Source of the DNA: Candidatus Micrarchaeum acidiphilum ARMAN-2
GTDB taxonomy: Archaea; Micrarchaeota; Micrarchaeia; Micrarchaeales; Micrarchaeaceae
Length of the DNA: 64,000 nucleotides
NCBI GenBank assembly: GCA_009387755.1
Contig: GG697240.1
Location: 250,001 to 314,000 of the forward strand
Reading direction: 5' to 3'
Shown here: positions 48,205 through 56,934 of the stretch, in pieces
How positions within the stretch are numbered: position 1 is the stretch's first letter
Layout: every line of letters begins with the position of its first letter
Program-made: the position numbers and the translations under genes
The notes under the pieces: model-generated
The model's input: the letters and a program-made list of their open reading frames with translations, nothing else
The model's database searches: none
What the model was told of the DNA's origin: nothing

Positions 48205-49050
48205 TCATTTATTTACTTTGGTAAATTTCTTTTGGCTTTTTCCGACGGAATTTTCGTTCATCCTGCGGATAGATTCCTGAAGATCCTTCTTCAGCTTGTC
48301 CGCTATAAAGTTCTTCGAAAAGTAATCGGCCTTGAGCGCTATTGCTATTTTTGCGGCGTATGCGCGGGCCATTTTGCCACGTATCTGCTTCTTTGCAGAG
48401 GATATGCTTGGAAGCTTGAACAGTATGCCGTATTTTGGCGGTTTGCTCCCGAACTTTATGTGCTTGAAGAGCGCCTTCTCGGCACCTAGCAGCTGGATGG
48501 TGCTGGACGGCATCAGGGCCAGCCTTTCAAGCGAGCCCGCCTTGCTCAGCATTTCCGCTGCGATCTTATCGTCGGTCAGATACGTCAGGTTCGGCATCAG
48601 GCGGTTTGACGCAGTCTGTATGTAGGCGTCGAGTGCAGCGATTGACTTCTCGGTTTCCATGCACAGCCTGGCGAAATTCACCACAGGCTCCTTTTCGTCT
48701 CCTGAGAGCTCCCTGCCCATGGTGGACGATGCCTTCCGGTATATGCTCTCTGCCTTGTCCTTCTCCTTTATCAACGCGCCTATGCGCTCCTGGCTTATGT
48801 TCTGCCTGTCGCTTAGCAGCAACACCAGCTCTGAAAGTGTCTTTGGAGTGCCGATGCGTATTTCCGGAAAGTATATGCCAAACCACTCGCCGAGGCGTTC
48901 GTACATCAGATTGTAGGACCTTGTGGTCTCTATGTATGCGTTTATCGCCTGCATCAGGGCGTACTCCTCGCTTGAATATGCCTTCTTTATCTCTTCCTTC
49001 GTGGCCTTTATGAGCCTGTCCCTCAGTTCAGCATTCCTTTTGTTTTTCAA
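48205..49050 (-). CDS. Nop5 (C/D RNP core protein) without the N-terminal domain
   Basis: 281 residues from TTG 49050. The coiled-coil and NOP domains are complete: AINAYIETTRSYNLMYERLGEWFGIYFPE, then GAEKALFKHIKFGSKPPKYG, and AKKQIRGKMARAYAAKIAIALKADYF. Archaeal Nop5 normally begins with about 100 residues that bind fibrillarin. Here the frame continues upstream to 49380, but that part is antisense to GlyRS and not Nop5-like. A minus-strand TATA-like region at about 49095-49112 agrees with a start near 49050. Nop5 scaffolds box C/D RNA, L7Ae and fibrillarin. Confidence 0.85.
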   Translation of the reverse strand: MKNKRNAELRDRLIKATKEEIKKAYSSEEYALMQAINAYIETTRSYNLMYERLGEWFGIYFPEIRIGTPKTLSELVLLLSDRQNISQERIGALIKEKDKAESIYRKASSTMGRELSGDEKEPVVNFARLCMETEKSIAALDAYIQTASNRLMPNLTYLTDDKIAAEMLSKAGSLERLALMPSSTIQLLGAEKALFKHIKFGSKPPKYGILFKLPSISSAKKQIRGKMARAYAAKIAIALKADYFSKNFIADKLKKDLQESIRRMNENSVGKSQKKFTKVNK

Positions 49051-49108
49051 GATAACACCGTAAACGCGGATGCGCTGGTCCGCTTTCTGACATTCAGCGG
49101 TATTATTA

Positions 49109-49121
49109 AAGTATTTATTAT
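49109..49121 (+). promoter_or_regulatory. Shared AT-rich promoter between nop5 and glyS
   Basis: TATTTATTATTAA lies about 20 bp before the glyS ATG at 49135. Its complement can serve as a TATA box for nop5 in the other direction. It limits how far the nop5 gene can extend upstream. Confidence 0.4.
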
Positions 49122-49134
49122 TAAAATTGTATCT

Positions 49135-50637
49135 ATGGATGGCATGAAAAAGCAGGACCTTGACGCATTGGTAAACCTGTGCTCTAGAAGGGGCATAGTC
49201 ATGCCTGCTTTCGGGATATACGGAGAGCTTTCCGGCTTCTACGATTACGGGCCGATCGGCGTCAGGATAAAGCACAACATCGAATCCGCCTGGAGAAGGA
49301 GGTTCATAGAGCGGATGGGAAACCTTGAGATAGAGAGCACCATAGTGGGCCATGAAAAGGTCTATGATGCAAGCGGTCATTTGAAAACATTTACCGACCC
49401 GATAACGACCTGCTCCAACTGCAAGGCAGTATACAGGACAGACAAGCTCCTTGAGGCCTATTTTTCAAAAAACGGGAAGAAGGAGGAAGCCGACAAGGTA
49501 AAAAGCTACAGCGCCGAGAAGCTTTCGGAGGAGCTGGAACGATTAGGGCTGAAATGCGAAAAGTGCGGGAGCACGCTGAAGGGCGTGACGACATTCAACC
49601 TGATGCTGAGCTCAAAGATAGGCCCCCTTGGACTTATTACAGGATACCTCAGGCCTGAAACCGCGCAGGGAATATTCGTGAACTTCAAATACTTATACAG
49701 GGTCTACGGCATGAAGCTTCCGGGAGGGATAGGCCAGGCAGGGAAGGTCTTCAGGAATGAGATATCGCCCAGGCAGATACTAATAAGGCTCAGGGAGTTC
49801 TCGCAGATGGAACTCGAGCTGTTTTTTGATCCTGAAAGGGACTCGGATTCGGTGAACGGCATCGCAGTAGACTGGTCCTCTCTTGAGACCAAAATCAACT
49901 TTATATCAGAAAAGGACCAGAAGGGAGGCGAGGCAAAGGTGTCCAGGATGAGCATAGCAGAATGCGTAAGCGAGGGCTACATACCGAACAGGCTTATGGG
50001 ATATGCGATTGCCGAGGAGGTCGTATTCCTGAAGGAGCTGGGCTTCAAGGAAGATGAATTCAGGTTCAGGCAGCTGCTCAAGGACGAGCTGCCGCACTAT
50101 TCCAGGGGCAACGTGGATTTGGAGGTTTCAATAGGAAATTCCTGGGAGGAGGCTGCAGGGAACGCCTACCGCACGGATTTCGACTTGAAGAGCCATCAGA
50201 GCATGTCAAACCAGGACATGAGTGTGGTTGACATGGATAAGAAGGTGCTGCCGCATGTCGTTGAGGTGAGCCTTGGGCTTGACAGGCTTTTCTGGGGGCT
50301 TCTGCACAATTCGCTGTACAGGGACGGAAAAAGGGACTGGGACGTTTTGCTGCTCGCCGATGATATAGCGCCGTATAAATACGCACTTTTCCCGCTGCAG
50401 AAGGATGACAAGATCATTGCAAAGTCTGTTGAAATAGGCAACCTATTAAAATCTAAGGGAATATATCCATATTACAGCGCTTCAGGAAGCATTGGAAAGA
50501 GGTACGCCAAGGCAGACGAGGTAGGAATTCCGATGGCAATAACCGTCGATTACGACACGCTTGAGAACGGCACAGTTACAATAAGGAAGGCGCTTGACGG
50601 AAGCCAGACGCGGGTAAAGTTCGAGGACATAAGATAA
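49135..50637 (+). CDS. glyS: Glycyl-tRNA synthetase (dimeric type)
   Basis: 500 residues, class II. LCSRRGIVMPAFGIYGELSGFYDYGPIG opens the catalytic domain. A zinc finger with CSNC (about 98-101) and CEKCGS (about 142-147) lies in an insertion. Motif 2 FRNEISPRQ and motif 3 GLDRLFWGLL follow, and the C-terminal anticodon domain is present (DVLLLADDIAPYKYALFPLQ). It charges tRNA-Gly. It precedes the Ogg gene by eight bases, so they are co-transcribed. Confidence 0.96.
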   Translation: MDGMKKQDLDALVNLCSRRGIVMPAFGIYGELSGFYDYGPIGVRIKHNIESAWRRRFIERMGNLEIESTIVGHEKVYDASGHLKTFTDPITTCSNCKAVYRTDKLLEAYFSKNGKKEEADKVKSYSAEKLSEELERLGLKCEKCGSTLKGVTTFNLMLSSKIGPLGLITGYLRPETAQGIFVNFKYLYRVYGMKLPGGIGQAGKVFRNEISPRQILIRLREFSQMELELFFDPERDSDSVNGIAVDWSSLETKINFISEKDQKGGEAKVSRMSIAECVSEGYIPNRLMGYAIAEEVVFLKELGFKEDEFRFRQLLKDELPHYSRGNVDLEVSIGNSWEEAAGNAYRTDFDLKSHQSMSNQDMSVVDMDKKVLPHVVEVSLGLDRLFWGLLHNSLYRDGKRDWDVLLLADDIAPYKYALFPLQKDDKIIAKSVEIGNLLKSKGIYPYYSASGSIGKRYAKADEVGIPMAITVDYDTLENGTVTIRKALDGSQTRVKFEDIR

Positions 50638-50645
50638 ATGATAAG

Positions 50646-51557
50646 ATGCACATCAACTACGACTCAATAGGCTACAGGGAGATAGGGGTAAAGCACTTTG
50701 ACCTCGGGTTTACCATACGAAGCGCACAGCCGCTTACCTTCTACGCAGACTATGACCGCGTAAGCAGGACGCTTGTGTACCCTTCTGACGGGAAGATAAT
50801 AAACTTGCGGGAGCTTGAGTCAGGCAGGGGCCGAAGGATTGGCATCGCAAGCAAATCGATAGACTACGCGGTCTACGACGTCAAAAGAAGATTCAGGCTA
50901 GGCGACAGGCTGTCTAGCATATATGGCGCAATATCTACAGACGCGACCATGGAAGGACTGATACAGAACTTTAGTGGCATGCGCATAACTTTGAACGACC
51001 CGTGGGAGACCACCATGTGCTACATACTTTCGCAGTACAACAACATACCCAGGATACGCGGCATAACAAAGCGCATGATAGCCAGATTCGGCAGCGATAT
51101 TTTTGGCGATCACGACAGTGTTGTGGGAAAAGCGTTCCCGAAAAGCCATGAGATTGCAGCTGCAAGCGAAAAGAGCATAGTCGAATGCGGAGCCGGATTC
51201 AGGGCCAAGTACCTTGTCGAAGCGGCAGACTACTGCACAAATAACATAGACATGGCCAGGCTCGGAAAGCTGGACTATCCAGAGCTCAAGGACGAGCTTC
51301 TCCAGATAAAGGGCGTAGGTGACAAGGTTGCGGACTGCATAGCCCTGTTTGGATATGGAAAGCTTGAGGCGTTCCCGGTAGATGTATGGATAAAGAGGAT
51401 AGTCGAAAGGCTTTATTTCAGGGGCAGAAAAAAGAGCATTAAGGAAATACACAGGTTCGCAGAGGACAAGTGGGGCAGGTATGCAGGCGTGGCACAGCAG
51501 TACCTGTTTTTTCACGGCATCAGCGGAGGTTTGGAGGGCAATGGCAAAAAAAAGTGA
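50646..51557 (+). CDS. ogg: 8-oxoguanine DNA glycosylase, Ogg/AlkA-like HhH-GPD
   Basis: 303 residues. The HhH-GPD core is LLQIKGVGDKVADCIALFGYGKLEAFPVDVWIKRIVE, with catalytic Lys after GVGD and Asp in PVDVW. The N-terminal half (HFDLGFTIRSAQPLTFYADY and DPWETTMCYILSQYNNIPRI) matches Ogg1-type enzymes rather than the short archaeal AGOG. It removes oxidised guanine and nicks the strand. Lies between glyS and the translin gene, which overlaps its 3' end by 17 bases. Confidence 0.9.
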   Translation: MHINYDSIGYREIGVKHFDLGFTIRSAQPLTFYADYDRVSRTLVYPSDGKIINLRELESGRGRRIGIASKSIDYAVYDVKRRFRLGDRLSSIYGAISTDATMEGLIQNFSGMRITLNDPWETTMCYILSQYNNIPRIRGITKRMIARFGSDIFGDHDSVVGKAFPKSHEIAAASEKSIVECGAGFRAKYLVEAADYCTNNIDMARLGKLDYPELKDELLQIKGVGDKVADCIALFGYGKLEAFPVDVWIKRIVERLYFRGRKKSIKEIHRFAEDKWGRYAGVAQQYLFFHGISGGLEGNGKKK

Positions 51558-52143
51558 CAATTCATTCGACGGCGCCTTTATACAGGGCATGAGCGCATAC
51601 ATAGAGGCCAGGCAGTCAAGGTACGACCAGATAGTGATCGGATCGCGCATGGTGATCAGGCATTCTGCTGAGCTGATAACAGCATTGCACAACTCCGATT
51701 ACGACAAGGCTGAGGAAATCAGGCTTAAGCTCAAGGACGAGGCAGCCAGACTGATGAAGGATGACAGCGGATTCGAGTACAACGCAATGCAGGCGTACCA
51801 GGAGTATTCGGAAGCAATGCTGTTTTGGGGCGTGAAGAAAAAGGGCAGGCTACCGGACTACAAGGAGATAGGAGTGTCAATAGAACCGTATCTGCTTGGG
51901 CTTATGGACCTTGTAGGCGAGCTTAGGAGAGAGGTGACCGAGGCCCTGAACGGCAGGGATGTGCGCAGGGCGGAATCGTATTTTGAGCTTATAAAAAAGA
52001 TCTACGATTACACCAGGCCTGTGAGGGTTTCTGACGCAATACTTCCGGGCTTCAGGAGAAAGCAGGATGTCGCCAGGATACAGGTCGAGAATGCAGGGCT
52101 CGAGATACTCAACTACAAGACCTTCTCAAAATTAGACAAATGA
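51541..52143 (+). CDS. Translin-family RNA/DNA-binding protein
   Basis: 200 residues from ATG 51541, preceded by GGAGG-like bases within the ogg gene. It is all-helical with the translin pattern: ARQSRYDQIVIGSRMVIRHS, YNAMQAYQEYSEAMLFWGVK and GVSIEPYLLGLMDLVGELRR. Archaeal translins form oligomeric barrels that bind single-stranded RNA and, in some cases, degrade it. Overlaps ogg by 17 bp; three-gene operon glyS-ogg-translin. Confidence 0.88.
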   Translation: MAKKSDNSFDGAFIQGMSAYIEARQSRYDQIVIGSRMVIRHSAELITALHNSDYDKAEEIRLKLKDEAARLMKDDSGFEYNAMQAYQEYSEAMLFWGVKKKGRLPDYKEIGVSIEPYLLGLMDLVGELRREVTEALNGRDVRRAESYFELIKKIYDYTRPVRVSDAILPGFRRKQDVARIQVENAGLEILNYKTFSKLDK

Positions 52144-52144
52144 G

Positions 52145-52453
52145 CTAGACTTTTATTTCAAGGACCTTTTTGCTCACGGCAATCTTCATGAGTTCGTTGC
52201 TGACGTCTTTGTTTTTAGTCAGCGCCTTTTTTACGCTTTTGTCTATTCCGATTGAATTCAGGGCCGTAATTGTTTTGCCCACCCTGTCTGAGTAGTCCTT
52301 GTTCATGTACTTGCTTACTGCTGCCTGGGCGATCCCAAGCCTCTTCGATATCTCTGACTGCTTCAGCGAATACTCGCTTGACAGAATGCCTACAGCTATT
52401 GATCTGATTGCAGGCAATGTAGCCTTTGCCGCCTTCTCGCATAGCATCCGCAT
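52145..52453 (-). CDS. Helix-turn-helix transcriptional regulator
   Basis: 102 residues. A central HTH SLKQSEISKRLGIAQAAVSKYMNKDY (about 29-54) with flanking helices resembles the small archaeal COG2522-type regulators. The C-terminus is helical and lysine-rich. It starts four bases after the stop of the upstream gene (52458), so they are co-transcribed. Targets unknown. Confidence 0.75.
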   Translation of the reverse strand: MRMLCEKAAKATLPAIRSIAVGILSSEYSLKQSEISKRLGIAQAAVSKYMNKDYSDRVGKTITALNSIGIDKSVKKALTKNKDVSNELMKIAVSKKVLEIKV

Positions 52454-52457
52454 GCCA

Positions 52458-53084
52458 TCAATCCATTATTCCAAAGATGTTCTTTATTTTTCCGGAGATT
52501 CCTTTTGGAGGCGGGCCTTTGCGGTCCTCTTCCTCCTCTTGCTCTTGGTGCTTGGCTGCACCCTTCTTAAGCTGCACTATGCTTAGAATGCTGCCGAACC
52601 TGCCTGCATTTTCCTCGCCATCCTTGGCCTGTGGCTGCGGCTGGAGTTTCGGTCTCTGCGGGGCAGGGTACTTCTGTGCCTGCTGGAGCTTGGGACCCTT
52701 CTTCTGCGCAGGCTGCTGTGCGGGCTTGCCTGCAAGCCCTAGAAATGTGCTGACGTTGTCAACGATTATGCTTTTTGGCATTCGCACATCGAATATGAGT
52801 ATATCGACTCCAGAAGACGATGCTGCCTCTGCGTCTTCGCGGTCCTTGCACACCGCAGCGGCGGTTTCCCCAAGCTTGTTGGATTTTATCATGAGCTCAA
52901 GTGGATTTGAGGCCACGATTATGAGCTTGTCGGCGCGGCCCAGCGAATTCTTAACCTCCAAGAGCTCACGCTCTGTGCTTATTTCGGTGTCTTCAGATAT
53001 GGTGGAGTGCGTACCGTACGTATTCAGCATGTTCGAAATGGCTATGCCTGTTGCCGGATTTTCTGATATTATATGAACCATCAT
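52458..53084 (-). CDS. RpiB/LacAB-fold-like protein with disordered C-terminus
   Basis: 208 residues. The first 120 form an alternating beta/alpha domain: VHIISENPATGIAISNMLNT, DKLIIVASNPLELMIKSNKL, GETAAAVCKDREDAEAASSS and VDILIFDVR. This resembles the RpiB/LacAB sugar-phosphate isomerase fold, but the usual catalytic Cys-Gly motif is not evident. A Gln/Pro/Lys-rich disordered stretch (about 125-165) and a short helical tail follow. Operon with the HTH gene. Function uncertain. Confidence 0.5.
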   Translation of the reverse strand: MMVHIISENPATGIAISNMLNTYGTHSTISEDTEISTERELLEVKNSLGRADKLIIVASNPLELMIKSNKLGETAAAVCKDREDAEAASSSGVDILIFDVRMPKSIIVDNVSTFLGLAGKPAQQPAQKKGPKLQQAQKYPAPQRPKLQPQPQAKDGEENAGRFGSILSIVQLKKGAAKHQEQEEEEDRKGPPPKGISGKIKNIFGIMD

Positions 53085-53143
53085 CGATATTGGTTTTGTA
53101 AAATAGATATAAATCGCTTTCCATGCTGTCGTAAGCCGGGATG

Positions 53144-53192
53144 CGAGCCGGCCGGCAGCTCCTGGGAATGCCGGGTTTTGCCGGCGTTTTTT
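53144..53192. other. GC-rich hairpins in the divergent gap before S26e
   Basis: GAGC(9 nt)GCTC at 53145-53161 and GCCGG(6 nt)CCGGC at 53170-53185, the latter followed by GTTTTTTG. They sit in the 160-bp gap between divergent genes, upstream of the S26e TATA box (CTTTTTATAAG, about 53210). Could be a small RNA or its terminator; nothing known is recognisable. Confidence 0.35.
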
Positions 53193-53246
53193 GCCTGCAG
53201 TCTTTTTATAAGAATATTTTTATTACTTCAATATACAGATATAGTG

Positions 53247-53489
53247 GTGTTTAAATTGAGAGGAAAAAATACTTTGGTTATTTGCGAAAGCTGCGGCAGG
53301 AAGGTGCCAAGGAACAAGGCAGTTATATTCGAAAAGGCCATAAGCTTTAGCACTGACATGAAAAACGCTAACGACGTGCGGTTCTTTGAGCGAAGGAAGG
53401 TCTATTATTGCATAAGCTGCGCAAAGCACAGGGGAATATTCGAAAAGAAGAAGAGAATGGCCATGAGAAAGGATAATAAGCTGGTGTAG
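53247..53489 (+). CDS. rps26e: Ribosomal protein S26e
   Basis: 80 residues from GTG 53247 (TTG 53256 and GTG 53244 are alternatives); the frame opens at 53073, but a TATA box at about 53210 rules that out. The zinc ribbon ICESCGRKVPRNKAVIFEK...YYCISCAKHRGIF is the S26e signature. It lies near the mRNA exit of the small subunit. S26e is patchily present in archaea, so it is useful for placing the organism. Next gene starts directly after its stop. Confidence 0.9.
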   Translation: MFKLRGKNTLVICESCGRKVPRNKAVIFEKAISFSTDMKNANDVRFFERRKVYYCISCAKHRGIFEKKKRMAMRKDNKLV

Positions 53490-54434
53490 ATGGCTGTAAA
53501 CCCCGATGAGCTTTTAATATTTAAGATACGGGAGGAAAAAGGCAGACTCAAGGCGCAAAACGAGGGCGTGCCGAATTCTGGAGTTGTAGTCCAAATGCAG
53601 AAGCCTGCAGGTGGCGGGCAGGCGGCTGGCATACCTGCAACAGAGCAGGCGCCTGTTTATCCTGTTGAGCAGGCTTCTGGCGTATTTGTCGCACCCATGG
53701 CAACAAGCGACATAATAAACGCTACACTTTCTATGGAAGGCGCCAACCAGAAGGATTATAGCAAGAAGCCCAGGCAGAAGAAATCCGCAAAGAGGGAAAT
53801 GAGCGAGCAGGCGGCCATGGGGCTCAATTGCGTATGGCACCCGTGGAGGCCGGCTTTTGCAATATGCGCGATGTGCCACAGGCCTTTCTGCTTCGACGAC
53901 ATAGTAGAGCACAATAACGACTATTACTGCCTTGAGGATATAGACAAGGTGACCAACTTCAGCGGCGCGAAGTCTGCGCGCCTTGGAAACATTGCATTTG
54001 TCTCGGCGGGCTTTCTAATGGCGTCCTTCCTCATCTTCATGTATTTCGGGATAGGGCAAGTCATATACCTGTTTACATACATTTATAATACGGGCTTTAC
54101 GAATTTTTTTGCGAAGATGAACATAAGCTATGGGTTCATACTTTTAATGTCAATAGCCGAATTCCTTGAATTTCTAAGCAGCATAACGATCCTGCTCAAG
54201 GTCAAGCATGGCTTCGGGATAGGCATGCTCGGAGGCCTGGTGGTGATAGGGCTTTCCACTTACCAGTATGTATACAACACAAACCTTGTATACTTCATGG
54301 TGATAGACATAGTTACCCTTATCGGGGTAATACTACTCGGCTATTCCAAATCTGTTGTTGCTCCAGTTGCGGAGGAGACCACAACAGAGTACGCCGAGCC
54401 CACCGTTGAGTTCGCAAACGTTGGCAGGTTCTAG
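53490..54434 (+). CDS. B-box-type zinc-finger membrane protein
   Basis: 314 residues. A disordered Gln/Pro/Ala-rich N-terminus (about 25-75) and a basic patch (KKPRQKKSAKRE) lead to a B-box-like finger: C..H...(F)AICAMCHRPFC...H...YYC (about 113-150). Four hydrophobic spans follow (about 168-190, 210-230, 235-255, 265-290) and a Glu/Thr-rich tail. No signal peptide. It follows S26e with no gap and is convergent with bud32 (four-base overlap). Function unknown. Confidence 0.65.
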   Translation: MAVNPDELLIFKIREEKGRLKAQNEGVPNSGVVVQMQKPAGGGQAAGIPATEQAPVYPVEQASGVFVAPMATSDIINATLSMEGANQKDYSKKPRQKKSAKREMSEQAAMGLNCVWHPWRPAFAICAMCHRPFCFDDIVEHNNDYYCLEDIDKVTNFSGAKSARLGNIAFVSAGFLMASFLIFMYFGIGQVIYLFTYIYNTGFTNFFAKMNISYGFILLMSIAEFLEFLSSITILLKVKHGFGIGMLGGLVVIGLSTYQYVYNTNLVYFMVIDIVTLIGVILLGYSKSVVAPVAEETTTEYAEPTVEFANVGRF

Positions 54435-55057
54435 GCCTGCGCTATGGTGCGCGACTGATACCTGCCCCTGCGTTCGATATCTGACAGCCTTTTAAGTATC
54501 TTCTTGGCTGCTTGATAGTTTTCAGAGTACGAGTTTATGAACGCTTCATAGCAGCCGCGGCTGACTGCACGCTTGAATAGCAGTAGGTCGAACGCCTTGT
54601 CCTCTTCAGAATTGGTCCTTTGGGAAAGCCCGAAGTCTATGACCCACGCGCGGCCCCTGTCGTCCACTATTATGTTTGCGGGAGTGTAATCGCCGTGCGC
54701 TATACCGTGGGCATGCAGAAGAGCCAGCATCTTTCCGCTGTCTTTGGCTGCTGATTTGCAGTTTTTATTCTCGTGGGCCATGCGTGCCATTTGAACGCCG
54801 GTTATTTTTGCCATGAATATTGAATGCGCGGTAAACAGCAGTATCTTCGGGACCCTGACGCCTGCCGCAAGGGCCGAATTCATGTTCAGTGCCTCTGCTT
54901 TGTTCCTTTGCACGCGGATTTCGTCTTCAATTTCGCTTATGAGATAGGGCTTCCTGCGCCGGTATTTTATTATGGCCGGAGCGCCGAGCATTCTTGACTC
55001 GTATATGTCGGCCTCCGAGCCTTCGGCAATCTTTGCAGCACCCTTTATTCCGGCCAT
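54431..55057 (-). CDS. bud32: Bud32/PRPK kinase of the KEOPS complex
   Basis: 208 residues. EGSEADIYESRMLGAPAIIKYRRRKPYL (ATP loop and Lys), AHGIAHGDYTPANIIVDD (catalytic loop HGDxxxxN) and AWVIDFGLSQ (DFG) are the standard atypical-kinase motifs. With Kae1 it supports the tRNA t6A modification. It overlaps the upstream kae1 gene by 13 bases, in the conserved kae1-bud32 order but as two separate proteins, whereas many archaea carry the fusion. Confidence 0.95.
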   Translation of the reverse strand: MAGIKGAAKIAEGSEADIYESRMLGAPAIIKYRRRKPYLISEIEDEIRVQRNKAEALNMNSALAAGVRVPKILLFTAHSIFMAKITGVQMARMAHENKNCKSAAKDSGKMLALLHAHGIAHGDYTPANIIVDDRGRAWVIDFGLSQRTNSEEDKAFDLLLFKRAVSRGCYEAFINSYSENYQAAKKILKRLSDIERRGRYQSRTIAQA

Positions 55058-56019
55058 GGAACACCCGCCTTTTCTATTCTGAATTTTTGGTTTATTGTCA
55101 AATCGGAGCGCGCCGGCGCGTATCCGGACTCGTCCATCTTTTCTGCAACATACGCAATCATGGCGCCGTTGTCAGCGTTGAACTGGTTGTCTGCGACATA
55201 GAAACGCTTTTTGTGCGATGCGGACATTGTTGCCAGCATCTCCCTCAGGCGGAGGCTCTGCGCGACGCCGCCGCATAGTATGACAGAGTCCTTTCCGCTC
55301 AGGAGAAGCGCCCTTTCAGTTGCCTCTACAAGCATGGAAAATGCGGTTTCCTGTATGGAAAATGAAACATCGGCTATGCTGCTGGAGGGCAGCGTCTTTA
55401 TGGCCGCAGTCAGCAGGCCTGTAAAAGTAAAGTCCATTCCCTTTACTGTGTATGGCAGCCTTACATATTTTCCGCCGGTTGCGAATTTTGCCACGGTTGA
55501 ACCCCATGCGGGCTTCATTCCGGCTGCCCTTGCAAAATTGTCAAGCATGTTGCCTACGCCGATGTCTAAGGTTTCCCCGTGCACATGGTAGTGCCCGCCA
55601 GCAAGCGACAGTATCTGGGAGTTGCCGCCGCTAACATATAGGACAATAGGATCCGCAAAGCCGGAAAGGTGCTTTGTTATCTCTATGTGACCTACGGCAT
55701 GGTTTATCGGGTAAATTGGAATGCCGAGTTTTTCATGCAGCGTTTTTGCGGCGAGCATGCCTATTTCAAGGCACGGCCCGAGCCCGGGGCCTTTTGTATA
55801 GCCCACCGCTTCTATATCTTCTAAGGCCGCATGTGCGACCGATAGGGCTCGGCGTATTACCGCGCTTGCATTTTTTGCATGGTATTCTGCCACCTTGGCA
55901 GGTATTATCCCTTTGTCGGAGATAGGGTACATCATTTTCTCGTTTGCCAGTATTTTTCCCTTTTCTACTATCCCTACGCCGAAAGTGTGAGCGCTGCTCT
56001 CTATGCCGATTACCGCCAT
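55045..56019 (-). CDS. kae1: Kae1, tRNA threonylcarbamoyladenosine biosynthesis
   Basis: 324 residues from ATG 56019 (56028 is an alternative). AVIGIESSAHTFGVGIV opens the ASKHA fold, the metal-binding INHAVGHIEI (HxxxH) is at about 107-111, VLYVSGGNSQIL and LCGGVAQSLRL follow. It catalyses transfer of threonylcarbamoyl to A37 of ANN-decoding tRNAs. Its partner bud32 overlaps it downstream; Cgi121 and Pcc1 are not visible in this window. Confidence 0.96.
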   Translation of the reverse strand: MAVIGIESSAHTFGVGIVEKGKILANEKMMYPISDKGIIPAKVAEYHAKNASAVIRRALSVAHAALEDIEAVGYTKGPGLGPCLEIGMLAAKTLHEKLGIPIYPINHAVGHIEITKHLSGFADPIVLYVSGGNSQILSLAGGHYHVHGETLDIGVGNMLDNFARAAGMKPAWGSTVAKFATGGKYVRLPYTVKGMDFTFTGLLTAAIKTLPSSSIADVSFSIQETAFSMLVEATERALLLSGKDSVILCGGVAQSLRLREMLATMSASHKKRFYVADNQFNADNGAMIAYVAEKMDESGYAPARSDLTINQKFRIEKAGVPWPE

Positions 56020-56076
56020 GACAATCAATGATTAATGCACAACAAATGCTTTAATATTTGGCTACGATTCCATATA

Positions 56077-56610
56077 ATGGCTGAATCGATGGGAAAAATC
56101 TATGTTTTAAGGATAGGGCACAGGCCGAAGCGCGACGTAAGGATAACAACTCATGTTGGCCTGGTTTCAAGGGCTTTCGGCGCGGACGGCTTCATTCTCG
56201 AGGGAGACGACCCCAAGGTTGTTGAAAGCATAAGCAAAGTGCTGACGAAATGGGGCGGCAGGGACTTCGAGGTTGGCGCTGTTGAAGATGCAAAAGCGTA
56301 CGTCGAAAAATGGAAGGCAGGAGGGGGTGCAGTTGCCCACCTCACAATGTACGGCCTTAACATATCAGGCCTGGACCTGGGTGCGATGCGCAAAAGGGAT
56401 CTGCTGATAGTTGCCGGAGCTGAAAAGGTAGACAGGTGGTATTATGACAATGCCGATTACAACATCGCCATAGGCAACCAGCCGCATTCGGAAGTGGCCG
56501 CAGTTGCGATAATGCTTGACAGGCTTGGAAACGGCCTTGAGCTCGATAGGACTTTCACCGGGGGGAGGCTCAGGATAATAGGGCAGGCTCGCGGAAAAAA
56601 GGTTGAGTAG
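56077..56610 (+). CDS. trm56: tRNA (cytidine(56)-2'-O)-methyltransferase
   Basis: 177 residues from ATG 56077 (56089, MGKIYVLRIGHRP, is also possible). YVLRIGHRPKRDVRITTHVGLVSRAFGADG, HLTMYGLNI and YNIAIGNQPHSEVAAVAIMLDRL are the SPOUT-fold signatures of archaeal Trm56, which methylates C56 in the tRNA T-loop. It is divergent from kae1 and convergent with the aIF1 gene. Confidence 0.92.
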   Translation: MAESMGKIYVLRIGHRPKRDVRITTHVGLVSRAFGADGFILEGDDPKVVESISKVLTKWGGRDFEVGAVEDAKAYVEKWKAGGGAVAHLTMYGLNISGLDLGAMRKRDLLIVAGAEKVDRWYYDNADYNIAIGNQPHSEVAAVAIMLDRLGNGLELDRTFTGGRLRIIGQARGKKVE

Positions 56611-56625
56611 CGCCTTGTCCGCGGT

Positions 56626-56934
56626 TCACGAGGCTACGTCTATGTTAGACTCCTTGTAGCCGAGCCCTATCAGCGCCTTCTTTATCTTATTCTTATGGTT
56701 GCCCTGCAGCTCTATTATTGTGTTTTTGTAGGTTCCTCCGCATGCGAGGCTGCGCTTGAGCTCCTTGGTGGTATTCTCTATTTCGTCAGAGGTTATGCCT
56801 TCGACGACGGTCATGATCTTGTCGAATTTCGCCTTCTTCGTATAGACCTTTATCTTTTCTTCGCCCTCTTTCTCAAGCACGTTGCAAACACATATTTCCT
56901 TAGGAAGACCGCAGTTTGGACATATGTCTGTCAT
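56626..56934 (-). CDS. Translation initiation factor aIF1 (SUI1)
   Basis: 102 residues. An N-terminal zinc knuckle MTDICPNCGLPKEICVCNV is followed by the SUI1 domain KIMTVVEGITSDEIENTTKELKRSLACGGTYKNTIIELQGNHKN. It monitors start-codon selection on the small subunit. Its ATG overlaps the L29 stop (ATGA), the conserved archaeal pairing. Confidence 0.95.
   Translation of the reverse strand: MTDICPNCGLPKEICVCNVLEKEGEEKIKVYTKKAKFDKIMTVVEGITSDEIENTTKELKRSLACGGTYKNTIIELQGNHKNKIKKALIGLGYKESNIDVAS

Noticed and set aside
49051..49380. N-terminal extension of the nop5 frame
   Set aside because: It is antisense to the GlyRS start, crosses both promoters and shows no similarity to the Nop5 N-terminal domain.
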